A stretch of 6,299 nucleotides of DNA, from positions 1 through 6,299 of the forward strand of contig JAQSDT010000149.1 of assembly GCA_029946075.1 (NCBI GenBank). The letters run 5' to 3'. The position numbers and the translations under genes are program-made. The stretch is from a bacterium (GTDB lineage Bacteria; Pseudomonadota; Alphaproteobacteria; Rhizobiales; Xanthobacteraceae). The notes beneath the pieces were generated by a model. It saw nothing but the letters and a program-made list of their open reading frames with translations, was not told the origin of the DNA and made no database searches. Shown piece after piece: positions 1-6,299 of the stretch. The number at the start of each line of letters is the position of its first letter. The first letter of the stretch is position 1.

Positions 1-288
1 CCAGGTGATCAGCAGGAACGGGAACGTCGAGTTGATGGTCTGTTGCTGCGCGAACAGCTTCCACGATTTGACGTCGGTCGGAACGCGCAAGCCGCGGAAG
101 CGCAGGATCACCAGCAGGAAGGCGGCCGCGATCAGCGAGCGCAGCGAGATGAAGGTGATCGGCGGAAACGAGGTGAGGCCGATCTTGGTCAGCGGATAGG
201 TCGAACTCCAGCAGCACGCCAGCGCGAGCAGCAACGCATAGTCGCGCCAGCCGCGCTGCACCTGTGGATTATGAGGTGGCAACGGCAC
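1..288 (-). CDS. EamA/DMT-family transporter, N-terminal part (runs off left edge)
   Basis: This open frame encodes the first 96 residues of a membrane transporter and continues beyond the left edge. Residues about 18-36 form a first helix containing ALACCWSSTYPLTKIGL, followed by FPPITFISLRSLIAAAFLLVIL (about 41-62) as a second helix. A small-residue/Trp-Ser-Ser segment, then Pro, then a helix ending near 'R-S-L-I-A-A' is typical of the EamA domain of the drug/metabolite transporter superfamily. Such proteins usually have about 300 residues and ten helices and export metabolites or amino acids; the substrate cannot be read from this fragment. I chose the GTG at 288 because AGGG lies 5 bases upstream (294-297). 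A TTG at 282 and a GTG at 261 are in-frame alternatives. The start overlaps the thioesterase stop by 20 bases, so translational coupling in one operon is likely. The family call is firm; the exact start is less so. Confidence 0.8.
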   Translation of the reverse strand, partial: MPLPPHNPQVQRGWRDYALLLALACCWSSTYPLTKIGLTSFPPITFISLRSLIAAAFLLVILRFRGLRVPTDVKSWKLFAQQQTINSTFPFLLITW

Positions 289-757
289 CCGCGCCCTGCG
301 GTTTCCACTTCACCCGCTTGATGGTGCCCGAGAACGTAAACAGTGGCCGTTCGCCGGATTTCAGCACACCACGCAGGAAGATCAGCGAGCCGCCGGCGCG
401 CGTGATCTCGCCATCGCATTCGACCAGATCGCCTTCCCGGGCGGCGTCGAGAAAGTCGCACGAGAACGACACCGTCACGCCCGGGCCCTGCAGCACAGAA
501 GAGGCGATCGCGAACAGGCAGTAATCGGCGAACGACATGAAGCAGCCGCCATGGACGTTGCGCATGCCGTTGAGGTGCTTCCTCTCGACCCGGAACGCGC
601 ATTGCACCCGGCCGTTCTCGTCCATCCGGTGCCAGAACGGGCCGTTATGGGTCTCAAAACTGTCGCGGGTCCAGGTGCGCCAGCCCGCGAATTCGCCCTC
701 GGTCTGGACGTGCAGGTCGGGGCGCTGGTGGAATGCATTTTTGGGGAGTTCGTTCAC
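269..757 (-). CDS. Hotdog-fold PaaI-like thioesterase
   Basis: A 162-residue protein of the hotdog (4HBT/PaaI) superfamily, whose members hydrolyse acyl-CoA thioesters in the cytoplasm. The signature is the stretch HLNGMRNVHGGCFMSFAD (residues 61-78), with Asn63, the HGG loop at 69-71 and Asp78 at the start of the long central helix. The following strands, TVSFSCDFLDAAREGDLV (95-112) and GEITRAGGSLIFLRG (116-130), match the usual core. About 55 residues precede the core, a somewhat long N-terminus with many aromatic residues (GWRTWTRDSFETHNGPFWHR). The start is GTG: a stop lies in frame just upstream at 770-772, no in-frame ATG occurs before residue 45, and GAAGG precedes the GTG by 9 bases. 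The gene is followed by, and overlaps, the EamA-type transporter gene. Natural substrate is unknown; assignment as a thioesterase is by family only. Confidence 0.85.
   Translation of the reverse strand: MNELPKNAFHQRPDLHVQTEGEFAGWRTWTRDSFETHNGPFWHRMDENGRVQCAFRVERKHLNGMRNVHGGCFMSFADYCLFAIASSVLQGPGVTVSFSCDFLDAAREGDLVECDGEITRAGGSLIFLRGVLKSGERPLFTFSGTIKRVKWKPQGAGAVATS
294..297 (-). promoter_or_regulatory. Ribosome binding site for the EamA-type transporter
   Basis: AGGG on the minus strand sits 5 bases before the GTG at 288 and inside the 3' end of the thioesterase gene. It favours this start over the GTG at 261, which is preceded by no purine-rich element. Confidence 0.4.
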
Positions 758-766
758 GAAAAATGG

Positions 767-771
767 CCTTC
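767..771 (-). promoter_or_regulatory. Ribosome binding site fixing the GTG start of the thioesterase
   Basis: GAAGG on the minus strand is separated by 9 bases from the GTG at 757. With an in-frame stop immediately upstream, it leaves this GTG as the only sensible start. Confidence 0.55.
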
Positions 772-788
772 AAATGGATGTTTCAGCC

Positions 789-817
789 CTTAAATCTGAT
801 CCAGACCCGAATCGCAA
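789..817 (-). promoter_or_regulatory. Candidate sigma-70-type promoter for the thioesterase-transporter operon
   Basis: On the minus strand TTGCGA (812-817) and TTTAAG (789-794) are 17 bases apart, each matching the -35 or -10 consensus at four of six positions. Transcription would begin near 782, giving a leader of about 25 bases before the GTG at 757. Placement and spacing are good, but each box is only a partial match. Confidence 0.35.
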
Positions 818-850
818 ACGCCGTTCCCGCAGGGCGCCCCTGCAAAGCTC

Positions 851-878
851 TGGACAGGGCGGAAATGCGCCATAAAAG
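851..878 (+). promoter_or_regulatory. Weak candidate promoter for purL
   Basis: TGGACA (851-856, five of six to TTGACA) and TAAAAG (873-878, four of six to TATAAT) are separated by 16 bases and end 38 bases before the purL ATG. The -10 box overlaps a 12-base palindrome, AAAAGGCCTTTT, at 874-885. That palindrome could be an operator or chance. I see no riboswitch-like structure in this leader. Confidence 0.25.
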
Positions 879-916
879 GCCTTTTCGCGCCCCTTCGATC
901 TTCCTAGAAGAGACCC

Positions 917-3124
<2,208 letters not shown>

Positions 3125-3139
3125 GTCTCGTTCTCTCAA

Positions 3140-3217
3140 CGTCATTGCGAGCGCAGCGAAGCAATCGATTCCTCAGCTCGGGGATAGATGGATTGCTTCG
3201 CTCCGCTCGCAATGACG
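3140..3217. repeat. Long hairpin (REP-like palindromic repeat) between convergent genes
   Basis: Arms of 27 bases at 3140-3166 and 3191-3217 are reverse complements at 26 of 27 positions, separated by a 24-base loop. The left arm starts CGTCATTGCGAGCG and the right arm ends CGCTCGCAATGACG. From memory, this motif is scattered in many copies through Bradyrhizobium and Rhodopseudomonas genomes, so it is probably an interspersed REP-like element. It starts 15 bases after the purL stop and ends 6 bases beyond the acyltransferase stop, so transcripts from both sides would form a very stable stem. That could give bidirectional termination or 3'-end protection, although there is no U-tract of the classical intrinsic terminator type. 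Confidence 0.85.
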
Positions 3218-3223
3218 GCTAGA

Positions 3224-4405
3224 CTACAACACCCTGTTCGAGCCGGGAATCTGCCGTAGCGCTCTGGTCAGCGCCCAGCTGAATGCGACCGTCAGCACAA
3301 AGCCGATCCCGGCCTTCGCAATCGCCGGCAGATTGTAATCGAACAGCCAGTATTGCAGCCACAGCGCAATCGGGTAGTGCACCAGGAACATGCCATAAGC
3401 ATCGCCCTGCATCGGATCGAGCATGCTCGAGCCCGACTGTTTGAACCTCAGGAAATACGCCAGGATCAGGAACATGATGGCGACGCTGAACACTGTGAAG
3501 AAGACAGCGTAGCTGCCTTCGTACCAGTCGGGCAGGTGCACGGGATTGTCGAGGATTTCGCGCTTGATGTAGATCAGCCCCCACATCAGGCAGTACGGCA
3601 CGATCGCGAGCACCATCCAGTCCCAGCTGACCTTCGCCATCCGCCCCTCAGGCGACAGCAATCCACGGTCCATCATCTGCACGCCGATGCCGGCGCCGAA
3701 GAAGAAGTAGGTCGCGTACAGCATCACGCGGCCGTGCTGCACCGAGAACGGTCCGAACTCGAACCAGCTGCCGGCGCCGAAGTGAATCCGTCCGGGAATG
3801 TAGAACGCGGCAGTCACGGCCAGCATCACCAGGAAGAACACGGCCGGCCGGCGGCGGCCATGCAGCGACAGCCGGTTGATCGGGTCGAGCATGTTGGGCG
3901 AGAGCTTGTAGAGCAGGCAGGCAACCAGATCGAAGCCGAACAGCACCCACAGGAACCAGATCGGTCCGCTCGGCCACGGGCCCTTCGTGACTGTCGTCCA
4001 CCAGAACTCTGAGAAGCCGATCTCGGGGTGGTGTCGCAGCGAGATGGCGTAATAGGCGAGCGGGATCACCGTGAGCGCGCAGATCGCAAAGGGCAGGCCT
4101 AGCCGAAACAGGCGGTCCTTCAAATGCGCCGCCGCGCCCTTGCGGGCAATGCTCGGCCACACGAACAGGCCCGACATGAAAAAGAACATCGCCATGAAGA
4201 AGCTGTCGGTGGCGAGCACGATCATGTCGAACCCGAAGAACGAGGTCGGGTCGGTATGGCCGAAATGGGTATAGGGGATGACGGCGTGGTGGATCAGCAC
4301 CACCAGCGTCAGAAACGTGCGGGCGCGGTCGAGCGACAGGTTTCGCGTCTTGGCCTTGGGCACTGCGGCGGCGTCGGCAGGCCCCGCGGCGGAAATCGAT
4401 GTCAT
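3224..4405 (-). CDS. Membrane acyltransferase, Acyl_transf_3 (OafA/NodX-like) family
   Basis: A 393-residue integral inner-membrane protein of the acyltransferase-3 family, which transfers acetyl or other acyl groups onto sugars, glycans or lipids at the cell surface. After a short cytoplasmic Ala-rich N-terminus, residues 25-45 (LDRARTFLTLVVLIHHAVIPY) form the family's opening helix with conserved Arg27 and His39/His40. About ten hydrophobic segments follow, near 58-82, 101-121, 147-166, 188-204, 226-244, 263-281, 299-319, 335-353 and 362-380. SGPIWFLWVLFGFDL (146-160) and FLVHYPIALW (340-349) are also typical. The acceptor is not predictable; glucan succinylation (OpgC-like) or O-antigen acetylation are possibilities. 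GGGAGG at 4411-4416 lies 5 bases before the ATG, a strong ribosome binding site. It converges on purL across the hairpin repeat. DUF427 lies upstream in the same direction with a 154-base gap, so co-transcription is possible but not shown. Confidence 0.9.
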   Translation of the reverse strand: MTSISAAGPADAAAVPKAKTRNLSLDRARTFLTLVVLIHHAVIPYTHFGHTDPTSFFGFDMIVLATDSFFMAMFFFMSGLFVWPSIARKGAAAHLKDRLFRLGLPFAICALTVIPLAYYAISLRHHPEIGFSEFWWTTVTKGPWPSGPIWFLWVLFGFDLVACLLYKLSPNMLDPINRLSLHGRRRPAVFFLVMLAVTAAFYIPGRIHFGAGSWFEFGPFSVQHGRVMLYATYFFFGAGIGVQMMDRGLLSPEGRMAKVSWDWMVLAIVPYCLMWGLIYIKREILDNPVHLPDWYEGSYAVFFTVFSVAIMFLILAYFLRFKQSGSSMLDPMQGDAYGMFLVHYPIALWLQYWLFDYNLPAIAKAGIGFVLTVAFSWALTRALRQIPGSNRVL

Positions 4406-4514
4406 CTGCGCCTCCCGGCCGGCTATGGTTGCCGTATCTTGCAGCCAGGAACCGATTCAGCAAGGGCCCGATTATCGCCATCCGCTTCGGCCGCAACGAC
4501 GATACGCGAAAGCG

Positions 4515-4528
4515 CTGAAAAGTTTCAG
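4515..4528. other. Short palindrome CTGAAA-AG-TTTCAG upstream of the acyltransferase
   Basis: Six-base arms flank a 2-base centre in the 154-base gap between the DUF427 stop and the acyltransferase ATG. It could be an operator for the acyltransferase or a weak hairpin behind DUF427; there is no T-run to make it a convincing terminator. I found no persuasive promoter in this gap. Confidence 0.25.
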
Positions 4529-4559
4529 GGTTTCGGACGGGTGGCCGGGATCGAAACCG

Positions 4560-4919
4560 CTACGCCACTTCCTCGATCGTCACCTTGTCGGGGTAGAAGG
4601 CCAAATGGCCGGCGATCTCGGCCATGGCCGGGAAGGGCGTCTCATAGGTCCAGACCGCATTTTCGAGGCTTTTGCCGCTGGCTTCGATGCTGAAATAATT
4701 CGCATCGCCCTTGTAGGGACAATGCGTGGTCCGCGCGGTCCGGGTCAGCAGCGCCATGTTGGCGTCCTCGCGCGGTACGTACTGCACAGCCGGGTATCGG
4801 GCTTCCTTCAGGGTCAGCGCGCGGGTGGTGTCGGCGATCACAATGCCGCCAGCGGTGACCCGGACGCGCTTGGAATTGGCCGTAATCGTGATTGGATGGT
4901 CCGGACCGGGAAGTTTCAT
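4560..4919 (-). CDS. DUF427 domain protein
   Basis: A complete 119-residue protein of the DUF427 family, a small beta-rich single-domain cytoplasmic fold of unknown biochemical function. The recognisable signature is TTHCPYKGDANYFSI (64-78), preceded by YPAVQYVPREDA (42-53) and followed by AVWTYETPFPAM (88-99) and GHLAFYPDKVTIEE (104-117). No signal peptide or membrane segment is visible. Length and motif order are those of the family, so the gene appears intact. The ATG at 4919 is preceded by AAAGG immediately upstream and by AGAGG about 10 bases upstream; the latter has the better spacing. It diverges from bolA and runs in the same direction as the acyltransferase. Nothing in the neighbourhood suggests a specific role. 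Confidence 0.88.
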   Translation of the reverse strand: MKLPGPDHPITITANSKRVRVTAGGIVIADTTRALTLKEARYPAVQYVPREDANMALLTRTARTTHCPYKGDANYFSIEASGKSLENAVWTYETPFPAMAEIAGHLAFYPDKVTIEEVA

Positions 4920-4977
4920 GCCTTTAAAGCCTCTTTTTGGGTCGGTTCGAAATCATCGGGCGCGACCGGATCGCACG

Positions 4978-5006
4978 GTGCCAAACGCTTGAGCGGCGAA
5001 TATAGT
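4978..5006 (+). promoter_or_regulatory. Candidate sigma-70-type promoter for bolA
   Basis: GTGCCA (4978-4983, four of six) and TATAGT (5001-5006, five of six) are separated by exactly 17 bases. Transcription would start near 5013 and give a leader of about 90 bases before bolA. This is the best-scoring promoter I can see in the window. Confidence 0.4.
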
Positions 5007-5019
5007 GTCGGAAAGGGTG

Positions 5020-5044
5020 ACCTAGAAGGGCGTACGCGCTAGGT
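5020..5044. other. Nested inverted repeat in the bolA leader
   Basis: ACCTAG (5020-5025) pairs with CTAGGT (5039-5044), and between them lies an 8-base palindrome GCGTACGC (5030-5037). It sits just downstream of the candidate bolA promoter, where a repressor site or a leader hairpin could act. I do not recognise a known regulator motif. Confidence 0.25.
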
Positions 5045-5091
5045 TCGGCCGTCACGGTCGCGCGAGCGGACCCTGATTCGAAACATCTGAC

Positions 5092-5095
5092 GGAG
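5092..5095 (+). promoter_or_regulatory. Ribosome binding site deciding the bolA start
   Basis: GGAG lies 9 bases before the ATG at 5105 but 15 before the second in-frame ATG at 5111, so the first is preferred. An ATG at 5098 is in a different frame and too close to the site. Confidence 0.45.
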
Positions 5096-5104
5096 ACATG
5101 CTGG

Positions 5105-5359
5105 ATGCCGATGGACGCCCACGATATCGAATCGATGATCAAGGCAGCTATTCCCGATGCCGAGGTGACGATCCGCGATCTTGCAGGCGACGGCGACCAT
5201 TACGCCGCGACCGTGATTTCGGAATCCTTCCGCGGCAAGTCGCGCGTTCAGCAGCACCAGATCGTCTACCAGTCGCTCAAGGGCCAGATGGGCGGCGTGC
5301 TGCACGCGCTGGCGCTCCAGACCGGGGTGCCTGGCGGACCCGGGGTGCCTGGAGGCTAG
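5105..5359 (+). CDS. bolA: BolA family protein
   Basis: An 84-residue BolA-fold protein. Family members bind monothiol glutaredoxins, often through a shared [2Fe-2S] cluster, and act in iron-sulfur and redox homeostasis; some also bind DNA. The N-terminal helix DAHDIESMIKAAIP (4-17) and strand AEVTIRDL (19-26) lead to the core GKSRVQQHQIVYQSL (44-58), with Arg47, His51 (the likely cluster or contact residue) and Val-Tyr 54-55. The closing helix has MGGVLHALALQT (62-73). The body has the usual length of short BolA proteins, but it ends in GVPGGPGVPGG, a small Gly-Pro tail made by an 18-base duplication. ATG 5105 is supported by GGAG; ATG 5111 is the alternative. The next gene, LtrA-like, follows after 34 bases in the same direction. 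No glutaredoxin gene is visible up to the right edge. Confidence 0.93.
   Translation: MPMDAHDIESMIKAAIPDAEVTIRDLAGDGDHYAATVISESFRGKSRVQQHQIVYQSLKGQMGGVLHALALQTGVPGGPGVPGG
5322..5352 (+). repeat. 18-base-period tandem duplication at the end of bolA
   Basis: The 13-base unit CCGGGGTGCCTGG occurs at 5322-5334 and again at 5340-5352, offset by 18 bases. This adds six residues in frame and produces the C-terminal repeat GVPGGP-GVPGG. It looks like replication slippage in a GC-rich stretch. Confidence 0.75.
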
Positions 5360-5393
5360 CCTTCCGGCGGGTGGCAGCGGGGGCGCGCAAACG

Positions 5394-6299
5394 ATGACGG
5401 ACAATCCGCGCGGCGCGATGTTTCGTAGCCACGTGCCGAACCAGCACAGCCGCGTCACCAACGCCGAACTGTTCTTCGACCTCGTCTTCGTCTTCGCCAT
5501 CACGCAGCTGTCGCACGCTCTGCTGCATCATTTCACGCCGCTCGGCGCCTTGCAGGTCACGCTGCTGTTCCTCGCGGTGTGGTGGGTGTGGGTCTACACG
5601 ACCTGGGTCACCAACTGGCTCGATCCCGAACTGACCCCGGTCCGCATCCTGCTGTTCCTGCTGATGCTCGGCGGCCTCGTGCTGTCGACCGCGATACCAT
5701 CGGCGTTCGAGGGGCGGGGCCTGTGGTTTGCGATCGCCTACGCCGCGATGCAAACCGGCCGTACGCTGTTCTGGCTGCTGGTGACGCCGGTGCACCGGAC
5801 GCTGGTTCGCCACAACGCCATCCGCATTCTGACCTGGATGTGCGTCTCGGCGGTGTTCTGGATCCTCGGCGGATTGTCCGAGGGGCAGACGCGGCTATGG
5901 CTGTGGATCGTGGCGCTGACGATCGAATATGTCGCGCCGGCGGTGCGATTCTGGACGCCGCGGCTCGGATTCTCCTCGATGGAGGCGTGGTCGGTCGAAG
6001 GCGGCCACATGGCCGAGCGTTGCGCGCTGTTCGTCATCATCGCGCTCGGCGAATCCGTCGTCGTGACCGGTGCGACGTTCACCGAACTGACCTGGTCTGC
6101 GGACAACGCCGCGGCGTTCCTGTCGTCTCTGGTCGGCAGCATCGCGATGTGGTGGATCTATTTCCACCGCGGCGCCGAAGCCGGCTCCGCGGTGCTGTCG
6201 AAATCGGCGGAGTCCGGCCGGCTGGCGCGGCTCGCCTACACCTATCTGCACATGCCGATCGTCGCCGGCATCATCCTGACGGCGGTGGCCGACGAACTC
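5394..6299 (+). CDS. Low temperature requirement A (LtrA) family membrane protein, C-terminus beyond right edge
   Basis: The frame is open from ATG 5394 to the edge, giving 302 residues of an integral membrane protein; complete family members are about 350-400 residues. The family hallmark is near the N-terminus: VTNAELFFDLVFVFAITQLSH (21-41). Hydrophobic helices follow near 51-71, 84-101, 109-130, 144-160, 168-185, 209-226 and 240-256. The second signature, GGHMAERCALFVIIALGES (203-221), contains His205, Glu208-Arg209 and Glu220, and TYLHMPIVAGIIL (283-295) matches the later conserved helix. LtrA was named for low-temperature growth in Listeria; its biochemical role remains unclear. It is not the group II intron protein of the same name. 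The ribosome binding site is poor (a G-run about 10 bases upstream), and Met9 at 5418-5420 is an alternative start. Close spacing suggests co-transcription with bolA. Confidence 0.88.
   Translation, partial: MTDNPRGAMFRSHVPNQHSRVTNAELFFDLVFVFAITQLSHALLHHFTPLGALQVTLLFLAVWWVWVYTTWVTNWLDPELTPVRILLFLLMLGGLVLSTAIPSAFEGRGLWFAIAYAAMQTGRTLFWLLVTPVHRTLVRHNAIRILTWMCVSAVFWILGGLSEGQTRLWLWIVALTIEYVAPAVRFWTPRLGFSSMEAWSVEGGHMAERCALFVIIALGESVVVTGATFTELTWSADNAAAFLSSLVGSIAMWWIYFHRGAEAGSAVLSKSAESGRLARLAYTYLHMPIVAGIILTAVADEL

Noticed and set aside
758..916. Purine riboswitch or PurR-type site before purL
   Set aside because: I could not find a three-way-junction-like arrangement or a recognisable PurR box in this leader.
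3140..3217. Hairpin as terminal inverted repeats of an insertion sequence
   Set aside because: Only 24 bases lie between the arms, with no transposase and no evident target-site duplication, so a palindromic REP-like unit fits better.
3353..4012. 219-codon frame on the plus strand across the acyltransferase
   Set aside because: It is antisense to a convincing membrane protein and its product is His/Glu/Arg-rich low-complexity sequence with no domain.
4541..4563. On the minus strand GGTTTCGATCCCGGCC resembles the T-arm of a tRNA
   Set aside because: The stem bases flanking the loop do not pair in the tRNA T-arm pattern, there is no acceptor partner, D-arm or anticodon arm at the right distance, and no CCA end.
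5098..5397. Alternative plus-strand frame from ATG 5098 across bolA
   Set aside because: Arg-rich product without domain; the overlapping frame from 5105 encodes a clear BolA core and has better ribosome binding site spacing.
5277..6251. Minus-strand open frames opposite the LtrA-like gene and bolA
   Set aside because: They are mutually overlapping, compositionally shadow-like (His/Arg/Gln or Ser/Thr-rich), and lie opposite a gene with strong LtrA signatures.

Overview
The window looks like a chromosomal segment from an alphaproteobacterium, most likely Bradyrhizobium or a close relative in the Nitrobacteraceae. This rests on its high GC content, the coding style (GCC/GGC/CTG-rich third positions, several GTG starts), the short PurL, and a hairpin repeat beginning CGTCATTGCGAGCG that I associate with Bradyrhizobium and Rhodopseudomonas genomes. 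The assignment is from memory, not from a database search.

Layout from left to right. A leftward pair opens the window: the N-terminal third of an EamA-type (DMT superfamily) transporter runs off the left edge, and its start overlaps the end of a hotdog-fold PaaI-like thioesterase, so the two are probably one operon. A 159-base divergent promoter region separates them from rightward purL, the large synthetase subunit of FGAM synthase in purine biosynthesis. purL then converges on a leftward ten-helix acyltransferase (Acyl_transf_3 family). The 99 bases between them are mostly a near-perfect inverted repeat with 27-base arms. Upstream of the acyltransferase lies another leftward gene, a small DUF427 protein. 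A second divergent promoter region (185 bases) leads into rightward bolA, and 34 bases further on a low-temperature-requirement A (LtrA) family membrane protein runs off the right edge.

How the genes relate: purL is housekeeping and stands without purS or purQ beside it here. bolA is expected to work with a monothiol glutaredoxin in iron-sulfur and redox homeostasis. In many alphaproteobacteria a glutaredoxin gene lies next to bolA, but here the next gene is LtrA-like. The acyltransferase, DUF427, thioesterase and transporter genes have no visible link to purine synthesis and look like ordinary accessory chromosomal genes. There is no gene-free stretch longer than 300 bases. I saw no tRNA, rRNA, CRISPR array, transposase or phage gene. 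Nothing here clearly amounts to an undescribed system; the most notable points are the hairpin between convergent genes, the bolA-LtrA pairing, the repeated BolA tail, and a very long antisense open frame across purL that is best treated as an artefact.
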